NCBI RefSeq assembly: GCF_900411375.1
Contig: NZ_LS422981.1
Coordinates: forward strand, 1-51,335
DNA: 51,335 nt
Direction of reading: 5' to 3'
Source: Lentilactobacillus raoultii
GTDB taxonomy: Bacteria; Bacillota; Bacilli; Lactobacillales; Lactobacillaceae
Numbering within the stretch: position 1 is the stretch's first letter; each line of letters begins with the position of its first letter. Both the position numbers and the translations under genes were made by a program. Below, piece after piece: positions 1 through 8,806 of the stretch. The notes below the pieces were generated by a model, which had not been told where the DNA came from, did not search any database, and saw only the letters and a list, made by a program, of their open reading frames with translations.

Positions 1-220
1 AGTAGTATGCTTGATCTGGGTCATAGAGAAGTCCTTTCTTGAGTTGTTTAGTCACTATCAAGCGTAGGTCTCTATGGCCTATTTGTATACCTGGCTCAGC
101 GTTGCAGTTCAATTTTAAATCCGGGAAATTTTCAAAAAATAAATTTATTGGGTCATTTCTGTGTCAAATTTCAAATTTGAACTATAATGGAGTTAGATAC
201 AATTAAGGAGGTAGTTATCT
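1..220. other. Leading intergenic stretch with promoter of the first gene
   Basis: No convincing gene is seen in these 220 bases. A TATAAT -10 box lies at 183-188. Just upstream, 164-180 is a perfect inverted repeat, TCAAATT-TCA-AATTTGA, placed where an operator would cover the promoter. A clear -35 box is not visible. An AAGGAGGT ribosome site lies at 205-212. Confidence 0.5.
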
Positions 221-454
221 ATGGCAGAAGATATCCAAGAGCAACCAGGCGCAGAATCACCATTACTTAACAAGTTAATGAGTGAGGCCTTTGATTGGAG
301 CGATAGTAAGCTTCCAGTTCGAGACGCACTTTGGGATTATTACATGGAGAAAAACGATCATGATACCATGAAAACTGGTAAGGACATGGAAAAGTACATG
401 GACATGTCAACTGATGATCTAAAAGCTGAAGCTGAAAAATTACTTAAAAAGTAG
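221..454 (+). CDS. Small acidic protein of unknown function
   Basis: Encodes 77 residues, rich in Asp, Glu, Lys and Met, with no membrane segment or signal peptide. The start ATG is supported by an AAGGAGGT site 8 bases upstream and a TATAAT box at 183-188. The product is probably a small soluble, mostly helical cytoplasmic protein. I do not recognise a family. It stands alone as a monocistron, bounded downstream by a strong hairpin terminator at 476-514. The 17-bp palindrome overlapping its promoter suggests repression by an unidentified regulator. Confidence 0.75.
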   Translation: MAEDIQEQPGAESPLLNKLMSEAFDWSDSKLPVRDALWDYYMEKNDHDTMKTGKDMEKYMDMSTDDLKAEAEKLLKK

Positions 455-475
455 TTTCAGGCTTTGTACCTAATC

Positions 476-514
476 CAAAAACAGCTCGACACAATGTGTG
501 TCAGGCTGTTTTTG
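476..514. terminator. Bidirectional intrinsic terminator
   Basis: AAAAACAGC at 477-485 pairs with the GCTGTTTTT arm ending at 513, and GACACA pairs with TGTGTC inside. The A-rich and T-rich flanks serve both strands. It ends the gene at 221-454 and overlaps the 3' end of the minus-strand gene at 501-833. Confidence 0.85.
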
Positions 515-833
515 CGTTTTTAAGTGCTGTTTGGGCAGTCGTTAACACTTTTTTTGAGACAAATTCATTAGTGAATCGCTGGAGTGGTGTAAACTCATGG
601 CGGTCCTTAAAAGCAACGGGACACGTTTTAACAATCACCACTCTCAGATGATTTTCGGTCATGAAGACTTGTCCCAGCGCTTTGAACTTGCCTTTCGTAT
701 GCTTACCTGTTCGCCAACTGTGAAACTTAATTGCACCGGTATCATCAGACTTCAACTGATATTGTCCAGAGTCATCGCTTTCAAGTGGGACACCAATGTA
801 TTGGGTAACCTCATATTTTCCTTTCATCTGCAT
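501..833 (-). CDS. Hypothetical protein, about 110 residues
   Basis: Unrecognised soluble protein. The start is placed at the ATG at 831-833 (MQMKGKYEVTQYIG) because GAAAGGAT lies just upstream at 835-842. A longer reading from 863 has no ribosome site. The N-terminal half looks beta-rich (KYEVTQYIGVPLES, GQYQLKSDDTGAIKFHSW); the C-terminal half is basic. No signal peptide or membrane segment is seen. It is divergent from the downstream degV gene. The last codons overlap the bidirectional terminator, which is unusual but seen in compact genomes. An overlapping plus-strand frame (597-908) is judged a shadow because it lacks a ribosome site. Confidence 0.6.
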   Translation of the reverse strand: MQMKGKYEVTQYIGVPLESDDSGQYQLKSDDTGAIKFHSWRTGKHTKGKFKALGQVFMTENHLRVVIVKTCPVAFKDRHEFTPLQRFTNEFVSKKVLTTAQTALKNAKTA

Positions 834-963
834 GATCCTTTCAAAAGTAACCGGTTTCGGCATGATAAAATGCTAAACCAGTCAAATAATTTATCAAAAC
901 GGCATTAACATGGTATCTTATAATAACTTATTTCAATCCTACTCAATCTAAGGAGGTGGTGAT

Positions 964-1803
964 ATGCCACACATTAAAATTGTCACTGATTCAGCTGCTC
1001 ATTTACCAACAGCGGATATCAACCATTATCATATCACAGTCATGAATTCGCCAATCCTCATAAAGGGCAAAATCTTTGGTTACGTTAATCAAATCAGCCA
1101 GCAAAAATTTTTGAAAATGTTTGATAAAGCAGGTAAATCGCCGATCATTGGCGAAGTTAGTGTTGCCAACCTCATTGATACTTACAATAAATTGGGAGCG
1201 GACGGAAGCCAAGTGCTTTCGATTCACTTAAGTGACACGCTTTCCCATACCTACGCCAATGCTAAAGTCGCCGCCGAAAAATCTACCAGTCAAGTAACCG
1301 TTGTTAACAGTCGCGTGACCTCTGCCGGCTTAGCCTACCAAGTAATGACGGCGGCAAAAGCTATTTCTGCATCAAAACCACTAACTGCCATTTTATCCTC
1401 AATGGACAAGGTTCGCCAGAAAACTCGCATTTTCTTTTCCGCACCAAATAATTCTCAGTTGGTGAATCGCCGACTTATTGGTCGAATTCGGGGAACCATT
1501 GAAAACCGGTTGAACGTTTCCTACGTCATTGAATTTAAGGATAATGATTTTTCGTTTGTGACCCACGGCCGTCAAGATGACCTTGTCAGTCGATTTTGGG
1601 ATAAGCAGTTAGCCGTGATGCACCATGAACCAATCGTTCAGCTCTCTATTTTGCATTCCGGAAATCCGGATCGCGCAAATTTTCTTTATAAAATGTTGAC
1701 CGCTGAGTTTCCCTTTTTGTCAATTTCCCAGGTTCCAACCAACCCGGAGATGGCTTGCTTTATAGGTAGCGATGCCACTGGCGTCACCTATTTACTGGGA
1801 TAA
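964..1803 (+). CDS. DegV family fatty-acid-binding protein (divergent)
   Basis: 279 residues. The N-terminus (KIVTDSAAHLP) is the DegV signature strand and Ser-containing loop. DegV/FakB proteins bind a fatty acid and present it to the kinase FakA for phospholipid synthesis; that function is known for the family and only inferred here. The copy is divergent: the usual C-terminal HTGPGA-like loop is replaced by CFIGSDATGVTYLLG, so ligand handling may differ. AAGGAGGTGG at 950-959 supports the start, and a TATAAT lies at 919-924. The gene is 15 bases upstream of a DUF1275 gene and is probably cotranscribed with it. A more canonical paralogue lies at 11006-11869. Confidence 0.85.
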   Translation: MPHIKIVTDSAAHLPTADINHYHITVMNSPILIKGKIFGYVNQISQQKFLKMFDKAGKSPIIGEVSVANLIDTYNKLGADGSQVLSIHLSDTLSHTYANAKVAAEKSTSQVTVVNSRVTSAGLAYQVMTAAKAISASKPLTAILSSMDKVRQKTRIFFSAPNNSQLVNRRLIGRIRGTIENRLNVSYVIEFKDNDFSFVTHGRQDDLVSRFWDKQLAVMHHEPIVQLSILHSGNPDRANFLYKMLTAEFPFLSISQVPTNPEMACFIGSDATGVTYLLG

Positions 1804-1818
1804 TTTGGAGGTGATATC

Positions 1819-2517
1819 TTGCTGCGACAACCATTAAGACCCGAGCAACCACAAATGAACCAAGATCCGCGCCTCGCTTGGATTCTATCGTTTGTTGGCG
1901 GGTTTGTGGATACATACACTTTTATCACTCGTGGTGGCATGTTTGCTTCTGCCCAAACCGGCAACATTATTTTTTTAGCTGCCAATTTTGCCAACGGTAA
2001 TTGGCACCAAGGCTTCTTAAAGGCAGTCACCATCTTGGCCTTTTGGCTTGGCACCATGCTTGCCGCATTTTGGACGAAACTAATGGATCATACTCACTAT
2101 TGGCGGGTTGCTGCTTTGATACCTGAATTGATCATTTTGATAATTTTGGGAATAGTACCAACATCTGTATCAAATTACTTGGTACTGCCACCCCTAGCAG
2201 TCGTCATGGCAATCCAAAATTCCCTTTATGATCAGGTTGCTGGCGTTGGCTATGCCAATGTAATGGCAACTGCCAATCTCAAGCACGCAACTTTAGCTGG
2301 GGTGACGGCTTTCCTATATCATAATCTTAGGAGTCTCCACCTTTCATTAATTTACACGCAAGCCTTTGGCTATTTCATCGCCGGTGCAATCACCTGTGCG
2401 TTCTTAATTCGCCTGCTCAACATTCAGGCCATTTGGCTACCAGCCTTACTAGTCGCCATTGCCATTTCGATCCATGCCTTTTTGATCAAACAGAAGGAAA
2501 AGCATTATCAATGGTAA
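1819..2517 (+). CDS. DUF1275 (YoaK-like) membrane protein
   Basis: 232 residues with about six hydrophobic segments. The first segment carries the family hallmark GFVDTYTFITRGGMFASAQTGNI, in which a polar FxDxxTF-type stretch is followed by an AQTGN loop. DUF1275 members are inner-membrane proteins of unknown transport role. The start is TTG, fixed by GGAGGTGA at 1807-1814; no ATG has a site. It follows the degV gene by 15 bases, probably in one transcript, and ends at the terminator at 2563-2610 that it shares with the convergent MMPL gene. Confidence 0.85.
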   Translation: MLRQPLRPEQPQMNQDPRLAWILSFVGGFVDTYTFITRGGMFASAQTGNIIFLAANFANGNWHQGFLKAVTILAFWLGTMLAAFWTKLMDHTHYWRVAALIPELIILIILGIVPTSVSNYLVLPPLAVVMAIQNSLYDQVAGVGYANVMATANLKHATLAGVTAFLYHNLRSLHLSLIYTQAFGYFIAGAITCAFLIRLLNIQAIWLPALLVAIAISIHAFLIKQKEKHYQW

Positions 2518-2562
2518 TACGTCAGAGCTTCGATCAGATTAATTTAGCTAAAGCCCATACTC

Positions 2563-2610
2563 AAAACCGACCAGCTGATCTTCAATCGTCAACTGGCCGG
2601 TTTTTCTTTT
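2563..2610. terminator. Shared terminator between convergent genes
   Basis: AAAACCG-CCAGCTGA pairs with TCAACTGG-CCGGTTTTT around a short loop, with T-rich ends. It serves both the DUF1275 gene on the plus strand and the MMPL gene on the minus strand. Confidence 0.85.
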
Positions 2611-2612
2611 AA

Positions 2613-5468
2613 TTAATCTTCATCTTCAGTTTTAGAGGTTTGCCGATGTTTAAACTTCAATTGTTTGAAATTAAAGCCCTCGTAAGTTAACCGCATCAGT
2701 CCTGGCAAAATAGCTGGTACTGTAATGCCAAAAACGATTAATCCAAAGATCACAGCAATGGCCATTTGAATGAGTGTTAAGACACCCGACGACAGGAGAG
2801 TCGCCACAGTTAAGCCAACAATCGCAATAGCAAAGATAATGATAGTTCCAATTAAGATGGCCGCATTCACCATTCTTTCCGGTGAATGCCCCTTTCCGGG
2901 CGTTTGCTTATACTTCATCAACAGATAGATGCTATAGTCAACACCCAGCGCCAACAATATTATAAACGTCAGGAATGGTGTATTAACTGTTAACCATTTT
3001 TGTCCCAAGAACTGGGCACTGAACCACCGCGTGAAGCCTAGCGACATTAAATAAATCATGCTTAATAGTCCCATCATATAAACCGGCTGTAAAATCGATC
3101 CGGCAATGACCATCAAGATCACTGTAGATACGACCCCTAACAGAATACTGATCCGCTTTGAGCTGCGATGGATGGCCGCCTGATTATCCACAACTGCCGA
3201 TGAATAACCACCTACGGCAACCGTTGCCCCTTTTAACTGAGTCCCACGCAAATCATAATTAACCTGATTTTCCAAGTCGGAAACCAGTTCCATTGACTTT
3301 CGAGATCCTGGTGTTGCGTTTAAGACCACATCAATTCGAGTTGTTTTTTCGTTATCCGACAGGTAATCACTAATAAGTGTTTTGAAATAATCCGCATTAA
3401 TGACGTTATCCGGAACGTAGATCGTGTCACCAACTGACGACTTCGCCAAGGCTTTTAAGAAGTTATTCGAGTTCGTCAACGAACTATTCAAACTGTCTAA
3501 ATTCGACGCATAGCCGCGAACCTGATTTTGAACATTCTGCAATTCAGATTTAAAAGCATTAGCCGTTGAATTAATTGAGTCAGTCTTCATCCCGATACTG
3601 GATAAGGCACTATTCATCTGAGTCTGCTGTTGTTGATCATTGAGCGCCCGACTCAATGCTTCAGTCACCACTAATCGTTGGACACTGGTCAATCGGCGTC
3701 GGTGTTGACTTTGAAGCTTTTGTTGCAACTCGTCAACTACTTGTGCCGGCGTTGCGAAGACGCCACTTCTGTTAAATTCATTTTGGATCGTTGAAACCAT
3801 GGACGTGATGGATTGCGCATCACCCGTCATCGAATCCAAACTGGAAGTTGGAATTGAGGTGCCTTTTAACTTCTTAGAAGTATTGGCCATGCCGCTGGAA
3901 ACCGCATCGTTATCCCCGGTTAGCGTGTCCAATTGCTGATTCACATAAAGTTGTTTCAACGGTTCGCCATGGGGCTCGGTTGCTGAATTAACACTGTGAA
4001 TGCCCTTTTGAGCGCTCAACTGACGCGTTACCGTCTCCAGTTGTTGCAAATCAGTTTGGTTTCGCAAACCATGATCGGTTTTAATATAAATTGAAACCGG
4101 CGCGTTCATTCCGTTGGCATAGTGTTGGTTCACAATTCGATAACCGGTTTTGGCTGCAGAGTTTCGAGTGATTTCAGCCGCATCATTATGATTAAAATGG
4201 TGCTGATTCAACAAGACAAATGGGGTTGCCACCACAATAACAATTATCAAAGCAATCAGTGGATGAGTTGCCGATTTAGTTGCCAAGAAGCCCCATGAGC
4301 GACTATAATTGCGGGCTTCCAAGTTGGCTGACGGCCAAAACAGGGTTTCACCCATCAAGAATAGGAAGAACGGCGTAAAGGAAATCGTCACCAACAATAA
4401 CACTAGGATGCCAATGGACACTCCCGTCAAAGATTCGTACAATGAATAATTAGCAAATCCCAACAGGCTAAACAACACGGTCAGCGTCAGTCCGGCAACT
4501 AAAATGGTTTTGCCAACTTTCTTTCGGGCAGCCAATGTAGCGGCCAACTGGTCTTTGCCGGCCTGCAACTGGCGCTTGAACTCATTTACCAACAAAATAC
4601 TGAAGTCGGTCCCTAATCCCAGGATCAGAATCAACATCAACGTTTCAGTAAAGTCGGAAAATGGGAAGTCATAGTGAGAGACCAGATTTAAGACAATCGC
4701 TAGTGAAATGACGTAAGCAATGCCACTCGATAATAGTGACACAATCGGTACCACCAATGAACGAAATAGTAAAATCAATGCCAGTAAGATCACCACGACC
4801 GCCACAACTGCCGTTTTCCACAAATTAGCCTGCGTTACGTGCTGCGTATCACTTATAATGCTTTCGGGACTGGTTATGTAAGTCGTCACGCCAGCGGTTC
4901 GAACCGCATTTTTAAGTTTGGCATCCATTTGACGAACCGAATCCCGTTTACCGACATTCAGTTGTGCCAACATCGTGGTACCATCTTTGGAATTCAGCTC
5001 AGTTGAAACGGTTGGATCACTGCCAGTTAATGCAGCGCTTGAAGCCGAAGATGTCGAGGCTGCCGTGGACTGGGAAGAATTTTGAGGAGCAGCGGTACTC
5101 TGAGCATTGGATGGTTGACTAACCGCTGCAGCCGAATCAACACTTGGCTTAATGATGCTTTTAATATCGTATTGATCCTTTTTATTGGTCAGTTCTGTCA
5201 AAGTTGTATTGATTTGATTTTTTTGAATGTCGTTAAGCTTGGCTTTGCCGTTACTAAAAACAACCAGGACCTGACGCGTATGACTCAGCTTGGGGCCCCA
5301 GTTATTTTTTAGTGTATTGGCAACTTGGCTTTGAGCAGATTTGGGCAATTTGGTCTGCCCATGACTGGCAACCAAATTAAACGAATTCGGCAGAACAAAG
5401 ATTGCCGCAATCGCCACGACGATCCAAGCTAGAATAACGCCGATATATTTTTTGAAGAACTTGTTCAT
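2613..5468 (-). CDS. MMPL/RND-family membrane transporter
   Basis: 951 residues in the duplicated RND layout. TM1 (about 10-28) is followed by a Ser/Ala/Gln-rich extracellular domain (about 30-215) and five membrane segments (about 217-375). The second half starts with another TM (about 398-418), a large extracellular domain rich in Gln, Ser and Asn with coiled-coil-like heptads (about 420-770), and five more segments. The conserved membrane acidic motifs are LGLGTDFSILLVNEF and LALGVDYSIYLLMKY, the proton-relay Asp positions of MMPL proteins. The family exports lipids or drugs using the proton gradient; the substrate is not predictable here. GAGGAG precedes the ATG. No TetR-type regulator, often linked to such genes, is adjacent. 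Confidence 0.9.
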   Translation of the reverse strand: MNKFFKKYIGVILAWIVVAIAAIFVLPNSFNLVASHGQTKLPKSAQSQVANTLKNNWGPKLSHTRQVLVVFSNGKAKLNDIQKNQINTTLTELTNKKDQYDIKSIIKPSVDSAAAVSQPSNAQSTAAPQNSSQSTAASTSSASSAALTGSDPTVSTELNSKDGTTMLAQLNVGKRDSVRQMDAKLKNAVRTAGVTTYITSPESIISDTQHVTQANLWKTAVVAVVVILLALILLFRSLVVPIVSLLSSGIAYVISLAIVLNLVSHYDFPFSDFTETLMLILILGLGTDFSILLVNEFKRQLQAGKDQLAATLAARKKVGKTILVAGLTLTVLFSLLGFANYSLYESLTGVSIGILVLLLVTISFTPFFLFLMGETLFWPSANLEARNYSRSWGFLATKSATHPLIALIIVIVVATPFVLLNQHHFNHNDAAEITRNSAAKTGYRIVNQHYANGMNAPVSIYIKTDHGLRNQTDLQQLETVTRQLSAQKGIHSVNSATEPHGEPLKQLYVNQQLDTLTGDNDAVSSGMANTSKKLKGTSIPTSSLDSMTGDAQSITSMVSTIQNEFNRSGVFATPAQVVDELQQKLQSQHRRRLTSVQRLVVTEALSRALNDQQQQTQMNSALSSIGMKTDSINSTANAFKSELQNVQNQVRGYASNLDSLNSSLTNSNNFLKALAKSSVGDTIYVPDNVINADYFKTLISDYLSDNEKTTRIDVVLNATPGSRKSMELVSDLENQVNYDLRGTQLKGATVAVGGYSSAVVDNQAAIHRSSKRISILLGVVSTVILMVIAGSILQPVYMMGLLSMIYLMSLGFTRWFSAQFLGQKWLTVNTPFLTFIILLALGVDYSIYLLMKYKQTPGKGHSPERMVNAAILIGTIIIFAIAIVGLTVATLLSSGVLTLIQMAIAVIFGLIVFGITVPAILPGLMRLTYEGFNFKQLKFKHRQTSKTEDED

Positions 5469-5740
5469 GACTTACTCCTCATCTTCCCATCATCCCCCGA
5501 CAGCCTTAAGCAATTCCCCCAGCAATATCGGAATGGTCTCTTTATTAGTTATGTATTAACCATAACGCCAAGTATCACAAATTGTTCAACTCCACGTTGG
5601 CTAAAATTAGTTATTGTAACACATAATTAAATTATAATTGTAATCGCTGATAAGTCAATGACTAATCACGGCCAAAGCCTACAGCACCAACAAACATTCT
5701 GCATGGGCCAATCGATTTTCCTGCCGTTTCAGTGTTATGG

Positions 5741-6733
5741 TCACAAACTCGATTCCCGCTTAATTAATCGGTTCCCAACAATGACTTTTTGTGGCGTGTG
5801 GTCATCATCGTCATCATCAATATTATCAACCAGCGAAACGGCAACCGCCCCCATTTTACCGGTGTCGACCTTAATTGACGTTAATGACGAAATGACATAC
5901 TTGGCAACGGCTGTATCGTTAAAGCTGACCAGGCTGACGTCTTCCGGCACCTTGACCTGATTTTCGTGTAAGGCTTTTAATGCCCCAACAGCCATTGCGT
6001 CATTGGCAACGTATAAGGCATTGGGAAAGTTCTGTCGATTATTTTTCAGTGCATTATTGACCAAATCAAACGCTGATTGAATCGTAAAGTCCCCTACAAA
6101 AACGTTGGCTGGATCGTAAAGTGAGCGACTCTCCAAATAATCTTTAAACACGTTGAAGCGTGGATCAACAATCTTTAATTGATGATCACTGGAATACTCA
6201 ACGCCGGATAACATGCCGATTCGTGTCAGACCATGATCGATAAAATACTGGAGAACCATCTCGGTAGAATTATCAAAATCGGTGACCACACAATCATATC
6301 CCTTGGCTAATGTATCGAAATCAACAAAAATCACATTTGGCGTTACCTGCCGCATTCGGTTGATCTGTTGATCACTGAATTTGCCAATCGCAATAATCGC
6401 TTTGACATCTTTAATTTTGGATAACGAATCGTTGGCAAAGAAGCGATGTACTTTATAGTGAAGCCGCTCAGCCCGTTTTTCAGCCCCCATCCGAATTGAT
6501 AAATAATAAAGATCATCCAACTCCTGTTGCTCGGTATACCATTGGACAATCGCGATGTTGTCCTTAATGGCGCCGGCCTTTTTCTTCTTAGTATAGGCTA
6601 AGTCCTCGGCTACCCGGAAAATCTTCTTTCTGGTTGTATCACTCACCGACAACGTTTTATCATAATTTAAAACCCGCGAAACCGTTGTAATTGAAACGCC
6701 CGCTTTTTTAGCAATATCTTTAATTGTTGCCAA
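5741..6733 (-). CDS. LacI/GalR-family transcriptional regulator
   Basis: 330 residues. Residues 1-45 form the LacI helix-turn-helix (TIKDIAKKAGVSITTVSRVLN) and hinge. The rest is a periplasmic-binding-protein-like sugar sensor with ALYVANDAMAVGALKAL and DVSLVSFNDTAVAKY, typical of GalR/EbgR-like repressors. An odd run of six Asp lies near the C-terminus (about residues 308-313), encoded by repeated GAT/GAC codons, just before the KVIVGNRLIKRES end. It is divergent from the phosphohexomutase gene at 6927, so it may control that gene, itself or both. The effector is probably a sugar but is unknown. The intergenic region has an AT-rich near-palindrome around 6788-6812. Confidence 0.9.
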   Translation of the reverse strand: MATIKDIAKKAGVSITTVSRVLNYDKTLSVSDTTRKKIFRVAEDLAYTKKKKAGAIKDNIAIVQWYTEQQELDDLYYLSIRMGAEKRAERLHYKVHRFFANDSLSKIKDVKAIIAIGKFSDQQINRMRQVTPNVIFVDFDTLAKGYDCVVTDFDNSTEMVLQYFIDHGLTRIGMLSGVEYSSDHQLKIVDPRFNVFKDYLESRSLYDPANVFVGDFTIQSAFDLVNNALKNNRQNFPNALYVANDAMAVGALKALHENQVKVPEDVSLVSFNDTAVAKYVISSLTSIKVDTGKMGAVAVSLVDNIDDDDDDHTPQKVIVGNRLIKRESSL

Positions 6734-6866
6734 AAATAAACCACCCCTATTTCAAAATTTTTCATCAAAATTGATCTTCAGTTAATTTACTAAAATAAAT
6801 ATATTTTGTTTTACTTGATAAGTCAAGGATGTTGCGACATATTAGCGTTTTCAGCTAGTAAAAATA

Positions 6867-6895
6867 TTGACGGGAAGCTCGGAAATTTCTATAAT
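6867..6895 (+). promoter_or_regulatory. Promoter of the phosphohexomutase gene
   Basis: TTGACG at 6867-6872, a 17-bp spacer and TATAAT at 6890-6895 give a near-consensus sigma-A promoter. It lies 31 bases before the GTG start at 6927. GGGAGG at 6913-6918 is the ribosome site. Confidence 0.85.
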
Positions 6896-6926
6896 GAAGC
6901 TGAACTAAGAAAGGGAGGTTCGTCTC

Positions 6927-8672
6927 GTGAACGACAATATTGAACACGCTTACCAAGAATGGTCTAAACAGCCAAATTTACCAGAAAACCTTGTACTCGA
7001 TCTCAAAAAGTTACAAAACGACCCTGAACAAAAAGAAGATGCATTCGGCACTTACCTATCATTTGGAACTGCCGGTATGCGCGGTGTTATGGGCGCCGGC
7101 ACTAACCGGATGAACATTTACACCGTTCGTCAGGCAGCTGAAGGCCTGGCATCCTTTATGGAAACCTTGGATGACGCTACCCGAAAGCGGGGCGTCGCCA
7201 TCAGTTTTGACTCACGCTATCATTCAAAAGAATTTGCCCACGAATCGGCCAAAGTACTGGGATATCATAACATCCCCACCTTTGTGTTCGATGATATCCG
7301 TCCCACACCGGAACTGTCATTTGCCGTTCGTCACCTGCACACCTATGCCGGCATTATGATTACTGCCAGCCATAATCCTAAGCAATACAACGGCTTTAAG
7401 ATTTACGGTGAAGACGGCGGTCAAATGCCACCTAAAGAATCCGATTTAATCACTTCCTATATTAGAAAGAACAGTAATCTGTTTGCCATCCAAACCAAGC
7501 CCGAACAAGAATTACGTGAATCAAAGGTCATGACACTGATTGGTGAGGACGTTGATATCGATTACTTAAATCACGTTAAAACCGTTAATATTGATCATCA
7601 GTTGATCGATACCGTTGGCAAGGACATGAAGTTTGTCTATTCACCACTCCATGGCACTGGCAAGGTAATTGCGCGACGGGCTTTGGAGGAGGCCGGCTTT
7701 AACAATTACGTTGTCGTCCCCGAACAAACCATTGCTGATCCGGAGTTTTCAACAACCCCATTTCCAAATCCCGAATTTCCTCAAGCCTTCGATCTGGCAA
7801 AAAAGCTTGGTAAAAAAGTATCAGCCGACGTGTTGATTGCCAGTGATCCGGATGCTGATCGGTTGGGTGCCGCCGTTCGTCAACCCGATGGTGATTACCA
7901 ATTATTAAGCGGTAACCAAATCGCAAGTGTCTTGCTTAATTATATCCTATCTGCCAAGAAAAAGGCGGGTTCCCTGCCAGATAATGGCACAATTGTCAAA
8001 TCAATTGTTTCAACCGATTTAGCCGTTAAAATTGCAGCGGATTACGGGGTTGCAACCAATAACGTCCTCACCGGCTTCAAATTTATTGCAGAAGCCATCC
8101 ACCACTATGAAACTTACCATGACCACACCTTCCTGTTTGGCTTCGAAGAAAGTTTTGGCTACCTGATTAAACCATTTGTCCGTGATAAGGATGCCATTCA
8201 AACGGTTCTTTTACTCGCCGAAGTAGCCGCTTACTATAAGAGTCAGGGCAAAACGCTATATGATGGCGTTCAGGAAATGTTTAAGAAGTACGGTTACTAC
8301 GCCGAAAAAACCATTGCTAAAGAGTTCGATGGCCTTGATGGCAAGGATAAGATGGCGCACATTATGAGCGAACTCCGTGAGAAACCATTGACCGACTTTA
8401 ACGGTCATCAAGTAATCCGCCATGCCGACTACCAAGCTTCTACTTTGACTGATCAGAATGGCAAACAAACCCCGATTGATTTACCAAAATCAAACGTTTT
8501 AAAGTATTGGTTGGATGATGAAACCTGGTTGGCAGTCCGCCCATCCGGTACGGAACCAAAAGTGAAGTTCTACTTGGAAGTCACCGACCAAAGCCAATCA
8601 GCCGTTAACGATAAGCTGGACAGCTACGTTAAAGCACTGGATAAGGTGATTAACCAGTTAGTGACTCATTAA
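6927..8672 (+). CDS. pgcA: Phosphoglucomutase/phosphomannomutase (alpha-D-phosphohexomutase)
   Basis: 581 residues, the usual length of PgcA-type Gram-positive enzymes. It interconverts glucose 1-phosphate and glucose 6-phosphate (possibly mannose phosphates), feeding UDP-glucose and wall polymer synthesis. Motifs in order: GTAGMRG at about residue 48, the active-site phosphoserine loop TASHNPKQYNG at about 144, the metal loop DPDADR at about 310, a GFEES sugar-binding loop at about 405, and the phosphate-binding RPSGTEPKVKFY near residue 537. GTG start with GGGAGG 8 bases upstream and a near-perfect promoter. Monocistronic, ended by the hairpin at 8686-8736. The gene name is by family resemblance. 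Confidence 0.9.
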   Translation: MNDNIEHAYQEWSKQPNLPENLVLDLKKLQNDPEQKEDAFGTYLSFGTAGMRGVMGAGTNRMNIYTVRQAAEGLASFMETLDDATRKRGVAISFDSRYHSKEFAHESAKVLGYHNIPTFVFDDIRPTPELSFAVRHLHTYAGIMITASHNPKQYNGFKIYGEDGGQMPPKESDLITSYIRKNSNLFAIQTKPEQELRESKVMTLIGEDVDIDYLNHVKTVNIDHQLIDTVGKDMKFVYSPLHGTGKVIARRALEEAGFNNYVVVPEQTIADPEFSTTPFPNPEFPQAFDLAKKLGKKVSADVLIASDPDADRLGAAVRQPDGDYQLLSGNQIASVLLNYILSAKKKAGSLPDNGTIVKSIVSTDLAVKIAADYGVATNNVLTGFKFIAEAIHHYETYHDHTFLFGFEESFGYLIKPFVRDKDAIQTVLLLAEVAAYYKSQGKTLYDGVQEMFKKYGYYAEKTIAKEFDGLDGKDKMAHIMSELREKPLTDFNGHQVIRHADYQASTLTDQNGKQTPIDLPKSNVLKYWLDDETWLAVRPSGTEPKVKFYLEVTDQSQSAVNDKLDSYVKALDKVINQLVTH

Positions 8673-8685
8673 ATACTATCAAATC

Positions 8686-8736
8686 AAAAAGAATCGCTTA
8701 AGTTACCGTGAGATAATTTAAACGATTCTTTTTTTA
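8686..8736 (+). terminator. Intrinsic terminator after the mutase gene
   Basis: AAAAAGAATCG at the 5' side pairs with CGATTCTTTTTTT at the 3' side around an imperfect central stem. It has a T-run on the plus strand and A-run on the other, so it may also work weakly for the convergent gene. Confidence 0.8.
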
Positions 8737-8806
8737 ACAAAAATAATTGACTTGGCTTTGACATTATCTCATTAATTCAGCCATTTTTAAACTGACAAGT
8801 GACCAC

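Noticed and set aside
597-908. Plus-strand frame of 103 codons opposite the 501-833 gene
   Set aside because: It lacks a ribosome site and overlaps a minus-strand frame with a good one.
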